Origin: Deltaproteobacteria bacterium
GTDB taxonomy: Bacteria; Desulfobacterota; Binatia; UBA9968; JAJDTQ01
Direction of reading: 5' to 3'
DNA: 64,000 nucleotides
Assembly: GCA_026712905.1 (NCBI GenBank)
Contig: JAPOPM010000199.1
Location: 1 to 64,000, forward strand
Of this stretch, positions 37,557 to 47,433 are shown piece by piece (within the stretch, counting starts at the first letter, position 1; the number at the start of each line of letters is the position of its first letter). The notes beneath the pieces are model-generated. The model made no database searches and was not told the origin of the DNA. It saw only the letters and a list, made by a program, of their open reading frames with translations. The position numbers and the translations under genes are program-made.

Positions 37557-39773
37557 CTACTTATCACGCTTGTCGAGAGTCGCCCCGAACGCACCTCTAA
37601 CGTGCCCGTGGGAAGAATGGGCATCAAACCTACCGGCCACCGAGCCGGGGTGCATGTCCTGCGCGGCAGCGCCGGCCGCCGGATTACCGAAGAACTGACC
37701 CTCCCAGTCTCCTGTCGTCACCGGAGAGCCGCCCACCGAACCGCCCATCCCGCCGTCGCGGTTTACGTCGGTCTGTCCGTCACCGGTGAACATATCCATG
37801 TTGGACAAATTCTGGATCCCGATGGCCCCGAGCGTGAGACTGAACCCTGCCATGTCATTTCCATCCTCGTCCTGGAATCCGTCGATCGTTCCGTCTATCT
37901 GCTGTGCCCTGTTGGCGGCGATATCACCGCCGCCGAAGCGCGCCGTCAAGGTGGCGCTCGCCGTGAACTCGCCATGCTCAAGAGAGTCAAGGGTCGCGTT
38001 CGCGTTGTAAGTCTTCTTCGCGTACCTGCCGGCTGCCGGACCTTTGTACGTCGCGGAGCCTTCCAAGCCGCTCAACCCGCTGTTGTTGTACTCTTCCTCG
38101 CCGCCATAAAAGGTGCGGAAGCTCACGGCGCCGGTGTCCTTGTTCACCGTCGTCCACCATCCAAACCGCAGATAGTCTTCGTCAGCCACCCTCACGTTGG
38201 GCACGGCAAGGTCGTCTGTCCTGGTAGCCGCCGCCGTCTCGTTATCGGCGGGGTCGGACACGTTATCGGGCCCGAGGAAGTCGGGGGTGAAGGTCCACTC
38301 TCCCTCTATCGCACTGATCGTTGGATCCGCGCCATCTGTCCCTGCAACAACTGCAATAGAGCACGTGTCGCCGGTGCAGGTGAAGTCGCCCGGTACGCCG
38401 TCCCACATGCCCGCAAACGCACGAGGATTAACTGCGTCATCCGCGATGTAAGTGGTGGTCTGGGCCGCCATATCAGGGAATGACGGTGAAGCCGCAAGCA
38501 TCCTGAACAGCGGGAGCTGTTCTGCGGTCGTCACGAGGGTCAGCACGCCGTTGGTCACGGTAGAAATGGCGGCAGAGTCCGCGGCTGTGTGGACGTCGGT
38601 GAACTTCTCCATCGTGTCCTGGATGTTCGTATAGACCGTCGCGGTCTGGTTGCTGTCGTCTGCCTTCACGATATCGGCTTTAAACCATCCGTTGCCGACG
38701 CTGGTGGCGGTCACATCCTTCCCGATGGTGGTGTCGTCCGTTGTGGCCTCGGTGGGGGTCGCGTTGTCGTCTCTCGTCGCCGTGACCTTAACATTGGTTC
38801 CGTCGTGCTTCGCCGACGCATAACCCGGTGCCATAGACTCACCGTCGTCGCCGCCCAGGCGCATCGCGTAGGGCATGGCCTCCTTGGCCGTGTTGGCTTG
38901 CATCAGCTCGTAGTTGGCGGCGGCGACTGCTGTTTGGGCGGCGGTTACCGCTACCTGCGCCCGCGCCATCTCAACAGCGGTCCCATTCGCGGCCGCGGCC
39001 GCGGCCGCATTGGCCGCCGTCATCGCCTCGTTGGCCTTGGAGACCAATTCCTCAGCGTCGTCCACGTCCGTGTCCTGCGTACCGTATGCGATCAAGAGGG
39101 TGTCGAATGCCGCCTTGGCGACGGTATAGGCAGTATAGGTGGCGTTGGATTGCATAGTAGCCAACGCGAGGGCCAAAGCAGCTTCCGCCGCTTCCTTGTC
39201 CGCAATGGCCTGGTCACGCTCCGCCTCCGCCATCATCGCACGCGTTTCCGCGGCTGTCGCCTCCGCTACCGCCGTATCCCTTGCCGTGTTGGCAGCATCC
39301 CGCTCCGTCTCCGCCACCATCTTGGCGGCTTCCGCGGCTGCCGCAGCCGCTACCGCCATATCCCTTGCCGTGTTGGCAGCATCCCGCTCCCCTTCAGCCA
39401 AACCTTGGGCGGCTTTCGCGGCGGTCTCCGCCTCCTCCGCCGCCATCTGGGCGGCTTCCGCGGTGGCCTGCGCCGCCTCCGCCGCCATCTGGGCGGCTTC
39501 CGCGGTGGCCTGCGCCGCCTCCGCCATCATCTGGGCAGTGTTGGCAGCGTCCCGCTGTGTCTCCGCCGCCATCTGGGCGGCTTCCGCGGCAGCCCGGGCA
39601 GTGTTGGCAGCGTCCCGCTCCATCTCCGCCTGAGCTTGAGCCGCCAGCGCGGCGTTCCTTGCTTCTATGGCCTCGTCCCGGTCGTTCTTTATCCCGGAAT
39701 TAGACGAACAGCCATACAGCCCTGCCAAAACCATGGCAGCCGCCAAGGCCATCACAATTTTACGATTCAACAT
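37557..39773 (-). CDS. Alanine-rich coiled-coil surface lipoprotein, candidate Slam client
   Basis: 738 residues from the ATG at 39773 with AAGGAGGA upstream. Residues 1-22 are a lipoprotein signal (VLAGLYGC, lipid on Cys22). Residues about 30-215 are an Ala-rich coiled coil of seven- or eleven-residue units such as AAEAAQATAEAAQMAAE and ERDAANTAR, likely a long stalk. A Thr/Asp-rich middle follows. The C-terminus (GEFTASATLTARFGGGDIAA, GRFDAHSSHGHVRGAFGATL) resembles the TbpB-like 8-strand barrel that ends many Slam-dependent lipoproteins, where GAFGA is typical. The ligand is unknown. The gene is followed by a terminator and then the Slam-like gene. Confidence 0.78.
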   Translation of the reverse strand: MLNRKIVMALAAAMVLAGLYGCSSNSGIKNDRDEAIEARNAALAAQAQAEMERDAANTARAAAEAAQMAAETQRDAANTAQMMAEAAQATAEAAQMAAEAAQATAEAAQMAAEEAETAAKAAQGLAEGERDAANTARDMAVAAAAAAEAAKMVAETERDAANTARDTAVAEATAAETRAMMAEAERDQAIADKEAAEAALALALATMQSNATYTAYTVAKAAFDTLLIAYGTQDTDVDDAEELVSKANEAMTAANAAAAAAANGTAVEMARAQVAVTAAQTAVAAANYELMQANTAKEAMPYAMRLGGDDGESMAPGYASAKHDGTNVKVTATRDDNATPTEATTDDTTIGKDVTATSVGNGWFKADIVKADDSNQTATVYTNIQDTMEKFTDVHTAADSAAISTVTNGVLTLVTTAEQLPLFRMLAASPSFPDMAAQTTTYIADDAVNPRAFAGMWDGVPGDFTCTGDTCSIAVVAGTDGADPTISAIEGEWTFTPDFLGPDNVSDPADNETAAATRTDDLAVPNVRVADEDYLRFGWWTTVNKDTGAVSFRTFYGGEEEYNNSGLSGLEGSATYKGPAAGRYAKKTYNANATLDSLEHGEFTASATLTARFGGGDIAANRAQQIDGTIDGFQDEDGNDMAGFSLTLGAIGIQNLSNMDMFTGDGQTDVNRDGGMGGSVGGSPVTTGDWEGQFFGNPAAGAAAQDMHPGSVAGRFDAHSSHGHVRGAFGATLDKRDK

Positions 39774-39787
39774 TCCCTGTTCCTCCT

Positions 39788-39840
39788 TACCGTTTGAAGA
39801 GCCCAAGCTTACCGTTTAAGCCGCCCCAAGTTTACCGTTT
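39788..39840 (-). promoter_or_regulatory. Three AAACGGTA direct repeats before the lipoprotein gene
   Basis: AAACGGTA (minus strand) at 39788-39795, 39810-39817 and 39833-39840, 22 and 23 bp apart, i.e. two helical turns. The repeats extend to AAACGGTAAGCTTGGG. The last copy runs into the ribosome site. It fits a tandem operator; a short VNTR in the leader is the alternative. In the rest of the 39774-40163 gap I see only an imperfect 40-bp direct repeat (39861 and 39996, sharing CATGGGGAA-like cores). Confidence 0.55.
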
Positions 39841-40163
39841 TAGGGCAATGCCACGTGGATAACACAAGTCCGTGGGGAATGCAAGGGAGAAAATGCCCGT
39901 CACCGCACAAAACCCGCGACGCGACTTCCCAAGTCCCGCCGGTCGAATACCGTCGATTCGCGTGCCAGCCTCCCTCGGTCCAACTGCTCTCGGCTAACAC
40001 AGGCCCATGGGGAAAGCAAGCAAGAAACGCCGGCCTTTTGGCTGTTTTTGTAGCGGGTGTCTCCGGTTTGACTTGTCCCGGCAAAACCCCGATAAAGGGA
40101 CGAACCGGAACGGTCCGGCAGCGGGTGTTTCCCGCCGAACCCACAGCGCAAGGAGAACATCCA

Positions 40164-40379
40164 TTGGCAACCACCGTCACAGCCCCCATGGTTGGAAAGA
40201 TATTGAGGATCGAGGCGAATCCCGGCCAGGCCGTTGAAGAGGACGACGTGGTCATCGTCATGGAGGCCATGAAGATGGAGATTCCCGTGGTGGCGCCGGC
40301 CGGCGGAACGGTCAAGGACGTCAAGGTCGAGGTGGGGCAGTCGGTGGAGGCGGGAGAGGAGCTCGCCGAGATCGACTAG
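40164..40379 (+). CDS. Biotin carrier subunit of a sodium-translocating decarboxylase
   Basis: 71 residues from a TTG at 40164; AAGGAGA lies 7 bases upstream and no ATG fits. A longer open frame exists, but its N-terminal part has no domain. The protein is just the biotinyl domain: TVTAPMVGKILRIEANPGQA, then the biotinylation motif MEAMKM with Lys37, then GTVKDVKVEVGQSVEAGEEL. It carries CO2 from the carboxyltransferase (42472) to the membrane beta subunit (40713). It is the first gene of the cluster. Confidence 0.88.
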   Translation: MATTVTAPMVGKILRIEANPGQAVEEDDVVIVMEAMKMEIPVVAPAGGTVKDVKVEVGQSVEAGEELAEID

Positions 40380-40418
40380 CCGCGCGGTGGCGCACGGCTT
40401 CGGTCCGGCAGGTTTGAC

Positions 40419-40535
40419 ATGGGCACCTGGGAATTTGGCCTCACGGTTGCGCTGGTGGGCAGCGTCGGCACGCTGGTGGTGCTGTGGCTGCTGAGTCTGC
40501 TGATTCTGCTCATTAGGAAGATATTTCCTGCATGA
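40419..40535 (+). CDS. Small membrane subunit of the decarboxylase (OadG/MmdD-like)
   Basis: Found by reading the gap: ATG GGC ACC TGG at 40419 to TGA at 40533-40535, 38 residues. MGTWEFGLTVALVGSVGTLV continues with VLWLLSLLILLIRKIFPA. It is one N-terminal membrane helix with a basic end, as in OadG/MmdD, which stabilise the complex, but without their long soluble tail. It sits 39 bases after the biotin carrier and before the beta subunit. GC-rich but with no ribosome site better than GGCAGG. Confidence 0.6.
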   Translation: MGTWEFGLTVALVGSVGTLVVLWLLSLLILLIRKIFPA

Positions 40536-40552
40536 CGGCCAGCCCGCCGACT

Positions 40553-40660
40553 CGTCATTCCCGCCCCTCTACTTAGTCATTCCCGCGAAAGCGGGAATCC
40601 ATGGGTGGCGGAGGGGCCCCGCCCCGCCTCTCCTGGATTCCCGCTTTCGCGGGAATGACT
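40553..40660. repeat. Variant of the 102-bp inverted-repeat element
   Basis: One extra CGTCATTCCCGCCC end, then the paired arms (GTCATTCCCGCGAAAGCGGG and complement) with a shortened GGGGCCCCGCCCCGCC core. It separates the small subunit from the beta-subunit gene, inside what is otherwise one operon. Confidence 0.8.
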
Positions 40661-40712
40661 AGAATCGGGGGACCGGGACTGGAATAGCGGGCTTCACCCT
40701 TCACAACAAGAT

Positions 40713-41855
40713 ATGGAATCTGCGATTTTTTCGGGCATCCTGGGGCTGCTTGACGGCATAACGAACTTGGGGGGCGGCCAGGTGGTCATGATGGCCATCG
40801 CGGGCGTGCTGCTCTACCTGGGGATCGGCAAGGGGTTCGAGCCGCTGCTGCTGGTGCCCATCGGCTTCGGCGCCATCCTGGTGAACATCCCCCAGGCGGA
40901 CCTGATGGCCGAGGGGGGCACGCTCCGGTTCTTCTACGACTTCGGCATCCGCACGGAAATCTTCCCGGTGCTGATCTTCATCGGCATCGGCGCCATGACC
41001 GACTTCGGGCCGCTGTTCTCCAACCCCAAGATCATCATGCTGGGGGCGGCCGGACAGTTCGGCATTTTTTTGACACTGCTGTTGGCCCTGGGGATCGGGT
41101 TCGACAAGCTCGACGCCGTGGCCATCGCCGTCATCGGCGCCTGCGACGGGCCCACCGCCATTTACGTCAGTTCACGCTTCGCGCCGCACCTGCTGGGGGC
41201 GGTGTCGGTGGCGGCATACTCTTATATGTCGCTGGTGCCGCTGATCCAGCCGCCCATCATGCGGTTGCTGACCACGGCGCGGGAGAAGCAGGTGGTCATG
41301 AGCATGGTGCAGCAGGCGCCCGTGTCCAAGACCACGCGGATTCTGTTCCCCATCGTGGTGACGGTGGTGGCGTCCATCATCGCGCCCCTGGGGACGCCGC
41401 TCATCGGCATGCTGATGCTCGGCAACCTGCTGCGCGAGTGCGGCGTGGTGGAACGGCTCAAGCTGGCCTCGGAAAACGAGATCGCCAATATCGTGACACT
41501 GCTGCTGGGGCTGTCCATCGGCGGCACCATGGCGGCGGAGCGGTTCCTGCGGGTGGAGACCCTGATGGTGCTCGGCTTGGGCTTGGTGGCCATCGGACTC
41601 GACACCGTCATGGGAGTGCTGTTCGGCAAGGGCATGTGCCTGCTCACCCGCGGCAAGATCAATCCCCTCATCGGCGCCGCCGGCATCTCCGCCTTCCCCA
41701 TGGCCGCACGCGTGGTGCAGAACGAGGGCCAGCGCTACAACAGGAAGAACCACCTGCTGATGCACGCCATGAGCGCCAACGCCGGCGGTCAGATCGGCTC
41801 GGTCATCGCCGCCGCCATCATGCTGTCGGTGCTGCGCGGGATGGGGATCATCTGA
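40713..41855 (+). CDS. Sodium-translocating decarboxylase beta subunit
   Basis: 380 residues, the normal length of OadB/GcdB/MmdB. About nine membrane segments, with the family motifs GIGKGFEPLLLVPIGFGAIL, IFIGIGAMTDFGPLFSNP, VAIAVIGACDGPTAIYVSS, ERLKLASENEIANIVTLLLG and LIGAAGISAFPMAARVVQ. It decarboxylates the biotin carrier and couples this to sodium export. The Asp in GACDGPTAIY and the SENEI region match the sodium-binding residues of the family. With the carboxyltransferase at 42472 it most likely forms a methylmalonyl-CoA or glutaconyl-CoA decarboxylase. Confidence 0.95.
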   Translation: MESAIFSGILGLLDGITNLGGGQVVMMAIAGVLLYLGIGKGFEPLLLVPIGFGAILVNIPQADLMAEGGTLRFFYDFGIRTEIFPVLIFIGIGAMTDFGPLFSNPKIIMLGAAGQFGIFLTLLLALGIGFDKLDAVAIAVIGACDGPTAIYVSSRFAPHLLGAVSVAAYSYMSLVPLIQPPIMRLLTTAREKQVVMSMVQQAPVSKTTRILFPIVVTVVASIIAPLGTPLIGMLMLGNLLRECGVVERLKLASENEIANIVTLLLGLSIGGTMAAERFLRVETLMVLGLGLVAIGLDTVMGVLFGKGMCLLTRGKINPLIGAAGISAFPMAARVVQNEGQRYNRKNHLLMHAMSANAGGQIGSVIAAAIMLSVLRGMGII

Positions 41856-41918
41856 CAACCTCGCGAATGCGGGCTTAAGAATCGGCATGAGAGGGCGATC
41901 CATTCCATAGGCACCGAT

Positions 41919-41999
41919 TCTTGACTTTACCGCCGTTTCCTGGTGTCGTGTTCTGGAACGGCCCGCATTCGCGCGCCCGGCGCATCAGGGGATGGCCTC
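41919..41999 (+). promoter_or_regulatory. Conserved leader of coiled-coil family gene 1
   Basis: TTGACT at 41921 then TTACCGCCGTTTCCTGG and TTCTGGAACG. The same block precedes the related genes at 44548 and 54702, with TTGACT 77-79 bases before the ATG each time. It looks like a conserved promoter or leader. Confidence 0.6.
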
Positions 42000-42410
42000 A
42001 TGGGTTTGATCGTTTCCGAAGTCTACGATGCGCTGATCGAAGCCGGGACTTCCCCGGAGAAGGCAACAGCCGCGGCCGCCGCCGTGCCCTTGGCCGAGAA
42101 CGTGGGGACAAGAGACGACATCGCGGGGATTCACGCGGACATCGCGGGGATTCGCGTCAGCATGGCGACGCAAGACGACTTGGCAGGGATTCGCGCGGAC
42201 ATCGCGGAGATTCGCGCCAGCATGGCGACGCAAGATGACCTGACAGGGATTCGCGCGGACATCGCACGGATTGACGCCAGTATGGCTACCAAGCAGGACT
42301 TGGTAAGGATCGGGAAGGACATTGCCGTCCTCAAGTTCGCGGTGTTCAGCGGTGGAGCGGTCATTATGGGCGCTCTAGGCACTCTGTTGAAGCTCGCTTT
42401 CTTTCCGTAG
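42000..42410 (+). CDS. Coiled-coil membrane protein, DUF1640-like family, copy 1
   Basis: 136 residues from the ATG at 42000. N-terminus MGLIVSEVYDALIEAGTSPE is shared with the genes at 44548 and 54702. Then come 11-residue units DIAGIRADIAEIRASMATQD predicted to form a coiled coil, and one C-terminal membrane helix (FAVFSGGAVIMGALGTLLK) ending LAFFP. The MATKQDL repeats and C-terminal helix resemble the DUF1640/CCDC90 family, whose bacterial members have no assigned function. It sits between decarboxylase subunits but differs from them in style. Confidence 0.75.
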   Translation: MGLIVSEVYDALIEAGTSPEKATAAAAAVPLAENVGTRDDIAGIHADIAGIRVSMATQDDLAGIRADIAEIRASMATQDDLTGIRADIARIDASMATKQDLVRIGKDIAVLKFAVFSGGAVIMGALGTLLKLAFFP

Positions 42411-42471
42411 TTCGTCTGCATCGGCGCCTTGCGCTTCCGTACCTGCTCCGGCGCCTGGAAACCCGACCTTC

Positions 42472-44061
<1,590 letters not shown>

Positions 44062-44175
44062 GCCCACGCGTCACTGAGCGTCTGTTCCGCGCCCTCTCGA
44101 ACCGATTCGTCATTCCCGCGAAACAGGCTGCGGCCAAACACCGTCCGCACAAGGTTTGCCGCCCGCCCCCCGATT

Positions 44176-44277
44176 CGTCATTCCCGCGAAAGCGGGAATC
44201 CAGGGGTGGTGGTGGGGCACTACGGCGGCGTTTCCCCGCCTCGCCACCCCTGGATTCCCGCTTTCGCGGGAATGACG
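44176..44277. repeat. 102-bp inverted-repeat element, full length
   Basis: Arms and GGGGCACTACGGCGGCGTTT core as in other copies. Flanked by GACACAGCCGCTTCCGCGGG modules to 44345; the gap 44062-44547 holds these and the leader at 44469. Confidence 0.85.
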
Positions 44278-44468
44278 AATCGGGGTGGTTGGCGCCAATT
44301 CTTGTCCTGGTGACGTTTTGACACAGCCGCTTCCGCGGGAATGACGAATTGAAGAGGCCCTGCCTCATCAGTTTCGACACAGCCTGGGAAGCGGGAATCC
44401 AGGCGGAGCGGGGCGACTTTTCGTTTAAGTTGACCATCCTGAGCGCCGACAGTTCCTTACGAGACCGT

Positions 44469-44547
44469 TCTTGACTTTGCCGCCGTTTCTTGGTCTCGTA
44501 TTCTGGAACGTCCCGTACGCGCGAGCAGCGCACCGGGGGATGCCAGC
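44469..44547 (+). promoter_or_regulatory. Conserved leader of coiled-coil family gene 2
   Basis: TTGACT at 44471, then TTGCCGCCGTTTCTTGG and TATTCTGGAACG, 77 bases before the ATG. Matches the blocks at 41919 and 54621. Confidence 0.6.
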
Positions 44548-44892
44548 ATGGGCCTGATCGTTTCCGAACTCTATGACGCACTGATCGAAGCCGGAGCATG
44601 TCCGGAAAGCGCCAAAGCAGCCGCCGGCGCCGTACCGCCAGCCGACAACATGGCGACCAAAGAAGACATAGCCAGACTCGAGAGGAACATGGCGACCAAG
44701 GAGGACCTCGCCAGGCTCGAGAGCAACTCCAACGAGAGGTTCGCCAAAATCGAAAGCGCAATGGCGACCAAAGAGACCACCAACGAGAGATTCGCCAAGA
44801 TCGAAAAGCAACTCGCCGTACTCAATTTCGCGGTGTTCAGCTTTGGTTCAGCGATCCTGGCCTTCATGGTCAAGCTGACCTTCTTCCCATAG
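44548..44892 (+). CDS. Coiled-coil membrane protein, DUF1640-like family, copy 2
   Basis: 114 residues. MGLIVSELYDALIEAGACPE opening, then a heptad-like stretch with ATKEDIARLERNMATKEDLA and NERFAKIE units, then a C-terminal membrane helix (FAVFSFGSAILAFMVKLTFF). It is shorter than the copies at 42000 and 54702 because fewer units are present. The gene is in the same orientation as the decarboxylase genes and precedes the convergent exbD. Function unknown. Confidence 0.75.
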   Translation: MGLIVSELYDALIEAGACPESAKAAAGAVPPADNMATKEDIARLERNMATKEDLARLESNSNERFAKIESAMATKETTNERFAKIEKQLAVLNFAVFSFGSAILAFMVKLTFFP

Positions 44893-44904
44893 GTTGCCGT
44901 TTGC

Positions 44905-45321
44905 CTACTCCCGCGCCCTCTCCCGCCGCGTCATGATCGCGAGCCGGGTCACCCCGGCGGCGCGGGCGGCGTCCATCACCGTCACCACCAAGCCGTGGGC
45001 CACGCGCCGGTCGGCGCGGATCAACACCTGGGCGTCGCGCCGTTCGGCGGCCGTGGCGCGCAGGCGTGCGCCCAGCGCCTCCAGCGTCACCGGCGCGCCG
45101 TCGAGGCGGATGGCGCCCTCCGGCGTGATGGCGATGGTGATGTCGCGGTCCTGGCGCGCCACCTCCGGGGCCGCGGCGTCGGGCAGGTCCACGGTGATGC
45201 CCGGGTTGGTCAGGAAGTTCATGGACAGGGCAAAGAAGATCAGCAGGTTGAAGATGGTGTCCACGACCGGGGTCATGTCGATGAAGCCGCCGGCGGCTCT
45301 CCTGTGGGTGCGGAAGTTCAT
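44905..45321 (-). CDS. exbD: ExbD/TolR-like proton-channel accessory protein
   Basis: 138 residues from the ATG at 45321, which overlaps the ExbB stop (ATGA). One N-terminal membrane helix carries the proton-pathway Asp (FIDMTPVVDTIFNLLIFFAL), followed by the periplasmic domain (ITIAITPEGAIRLDGAPVTL, VLIRADRRVAHGLVVTVMDA). With ExbB it converts the proton gradient into mechanical energy for TonB-type transport or for envelope functions of Tol type. No TonB or TolA is in the window. Confidence 0.92.
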   Translation of the reverse strand: MNFRTHRRAAGGFIDMTPVVDTIFNLLIFFALSMNFLTNPGITVDLPDAAAPEVARQDRDITIAITPEGAIRLDGAPVTLEALGARLRATAAERRDAQVLIRADRRVAHGLVVTVMDAARAAGVTRLAIMTRRERARE

Positions 45322-45980
45322 GCCGGCCGGCCGCCCCGGTCGCCCGCCCCCTCGCTCAGCAGGTCCATGAAGCGGGTGCACAGGCGCTCCATCTCCAGGG
45401 TGAGGGCGTTGGCCTTGTTGAGCAGGTAGCGGTGCATGACCACGGTGGGGATGGCCACGCTCAGGCCCGCGAGGGTGGTGACGAGGGCCTCGGAGATGCC
45501 CCCGGCCAGGGTGGCCGGGTCCACCACGCTCTGGGTCGAGATGACCGAGAAGATCTCGATCATGCCCGAGATGGTGCCCATGAGCCCCAGCAGGGTGCTG
45601 ACCCCGGCGATGGTGCCGAGGGTGTCCACGAAACGCTCCAGCCCGGCGGCTTCCTGTCGCCCCGCCTCCTCCAGGTGCTCCTTCATGACGTCACGCCGCT
45701 GCCCGGCGACGCGCACCCCCACCGCCAGCACCCGCGCCACCGCCGCAGGGCTCCGGCCCAGCAGCTCCGCGGCCCCGGCCAGGTCCCGGTCCACCACCAG
45801 CGCCTCGGCGCGCCGCACCAGGTCCGCCGGCACCACCCGCCGCCGCCACAGGCTCCACAGCCGTTCCATGAAGATCGCCAGCGCCGCGACGGAGCACAGC
45901 AGGATCGGCGCCATGAAAAAGCCGCCCTTGGCAAGGAATTCAAACATGATGGAATCTTGTGCCCAGTCCCCCTGTGCCAT
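45318..45980 (-). CDS. exbB: ExbB/TolQ-like proton-channel protein
   Basis: 220 residues with three membrane segments: FLAKGGFFMAPILLCSVAAL at the start, and the family pair IAGVSTLLGLMGTISGMIEI and SEALVTTLAGLSVAIPTVVM. The MotA/TolQ/ExbB signature GLMGTISGMI is clear. The ATG at 45980 is the furthest start; one at 45947 (MFEFLAKGGFF) is as likely and fits homologue starts better. It is coupled to exbD and divergent from the CcdA-like gene. Confidence 0.93.
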   Translation of the reverse strand: MAQGDWAQDSIMFEFLAKGGFFMAPILLCSVAALAIFMERLWSLWRRRVVPADLVRRAEALVVDRDLAGAAELLGRSPAAVARVLAVGVRVAGQRRDVMKEHLEEAGRQEAAGLERFVDTLGTIAGVSTLLGLMGTISGMIEIFSVISTQSVVDPATLAGGISEALVTTLAGLSVAIPTVVMHRYLLNKANALTLEMERLCTRFMDLLSEGAGDRGGRPA

Positions 45981-46029
45981 ATCATTTAATCATGGCTTCC
46001 GTTAAGCGCCCCGCGCCCCTCGTCGTCCC

Positions 46030-46758
46030 ATGAACGACGTCAACCTCATCGTGGCCTTCGCCGCCGGCGCACTCTCGTTTCTGAGCCCCTGCGTGCTGCC
46101 GCTGATCCCGTCGTACCTGTCGTTCGTCTCCGGCATCTCGCCGCGCGAGATGAGCGAGGGCGGCGCGCCCGGCGGCCGGGTGATGGGAAACGCGCTGGCG
46201 TTCGTCCTGGGCTTCTCCATCGCCTTCGTGGCGCTGGGGGCGTCGGCCAGCCTGCTGGGGCGGTTGCTTCTCGGATACCAGGACGTGGTGCGCGTGGTCG
46301 GCGGCGTGCTCATTATAGTGGTGGGGGTCTACCTGACGGGGATCTTCCGGGTCGCCACCCTGGAGCGCTACGCCCAGGTCAACCTGCGCAGCAAGCCCGC
46401 CGGGTATCTCGGCTCGGTGCTCGTGGGCCTCACCTTCGCGGTGGCGTGGATCCCCTGCGTGGGGCCGATCCTGGGCGCCATCCTTACCCTGGCCGGCACC
46501 ACCGGCGAAGTGTACCGGGGCGCGCTGCTGCTCTCCGCCTACGCCGCCGGCCTGGGCCTGCCGCTGCTCCTCAGCGCCCTGGCCATGAACCAGTTCTTCC
46601 GCATCTCCCGCGCCCTCGGCTCCTGGCTCACCGCCATCCACGTCGCCGCCGGCCTCCTCCTCGTCGCCGTCGGCCTTCTCCTGGTCACCGACAACATGAC
46701 CGCCGTCAACGCCTACGCCCTCCGCCTCACCCCCGCCTGGCTGGTGACGCGGCTGTAG
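46030..46758 (+). CDS. ccdA: CcdA/DsbD-type thiol-disulfide transmembrane protein
   Basis: 242 residues, six membrane helices in two halves. The redox-active cysteines are Cys21 in LSPCVLPLIPSY and Cys143 in WIPCVGPILGAI, at matching positions of the two halves, as in CcdA. It carries electrons from cytoplasmic thioredoxin across the membrane for cytochrome c maturation or similar. The start at 46030 has no strong ribosome site. A GIY-YIG gene follows. Confidence 0.93.
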   Translation: MNDVNLIVAFAAGALSFLSPCVLPLIPSYLSFVSGISPREMSEGGAPGGRVMGNALAFVLGFSIAFVALGASASLLGRLLLGYQDVVRVVGGVLIIVVGVYLTGIFRVATLERYAQVNLRSKPAGYLGSVLVGLTFAVAWIPCVGPILGAILTLAGTTGEVYRGALLLSAYAAGLGLPLLLSALAMNQFFRISRALGSWLTAIHVAAGLLLVAVGLLLVTDNMTAVNAYALRLTPAWLVTRL

Positions 46759-46787
46759 GGCATCCATCGCTTCCAACGTGAGTGAAG

Positions 46788-47081
46788 ATGAAGACTCCCT
46801 GCGTCTACATCCTCGCCAACAAACCCCGCGGGACACTGTATACCGGCGTTACGTCCAAGCTCGTTCAACGCGTCTGGCAACACAAGAACAACGTCGTCGC
46901 CGGTTTCACCAAGCGCTACCAAGTACACCACCTGGTCTGGTACGAGGTCCACAGCTCCATGGAAAGCGCCATCACCAGAGAAAAGGCCCTCAAGAAGTGG
47001 ACCCGCGCCTGGAAGATCGATTTGATCGAGAAGACCAACCCCACATGGGCCGACCTCTACGACGACATCGCCAAGGTCTGA
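46788..47081 (+). CDS. GIY-YIG domain protein, UPF0213-type
   Basis: 97 residues from the ATG at 46788 (a GTG two codons earlier is possible). Core motif CVYILANKPRGTLYTGVTSK gives the GIY..YIG pair as VYI..LYTG; then the conserved Arg in QRVWQHK, a Tyr in KRYQVHHLVWYE and Glu in SMESAITREKALKKW. It is the small stand-alone form common in bacteria, structure-specific nuclease-like, role unclear. It follows ccdA directly. The downstream DNA is full of REP-like elements. Confidence 0.9.
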   Translation: MKTPCVYILANKPRGTLYTGVTSKLVQRVWQHKNNVVAGFTKRYQVHHLVWYEVHSSMESAITREKALKKWTRAWKIDLIEKTNPTWADLYDDIAKV

Positions 47082-47103
47082 CTTCGCCACTACCCCCCCG
47101 CGT

Positions 47104-47336
47104 CGTCATTCCCGCGCAAGCGGGAATCTAGGGGCGGTGGGGAGGGGGTCGAGGCGGGCAGGCCCCGCGCACCCCTGCCGTCAGTCCCGCGAAAGCGGCT
47201 GTGTCAAAACTCTGCTTGGATAGGAAAACGCCAGCCACGTCACAAACCGTCATTCCCGCGCAAGCGGGAATCCAGGGGTGGGGAGGGGCCGCAACGGGCG
47301 TATTCCCCGCCGCGCCACCCCTGCCAAAATTGGCTC
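47104..47336. repeat. Partial 102-bp-family elements (two)
   Basis: A left-arm copy from 47104 and a nearly complete but shortened copy from 47248 to about 47333, each with CGTCATTCCCGCGCAAGCGG arms. The gap 47082-47733 contains these, the full copy at 47434 and GACACAGCC/GTGTCAAAACT modules; I see no gene. Confidence 0.75.
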
Positions 47337-47433
47337 GGCTGCGCCTCGCAACGGTGCACCCCTGCCGTCAGTCCCGCGAAGGCGGCTGTGTCAAAACTCC
47401 GCTTGGATGGGAGGACGACCGCCACGTCCGAAC

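Noticed and set aside
39855-40163. N-terminal extension of the biotin carrier from an ATG at 39855
   Set aside because: The extra 103 residues lack any domain, and a good ribosome site directly precedes the TTG at 40164.
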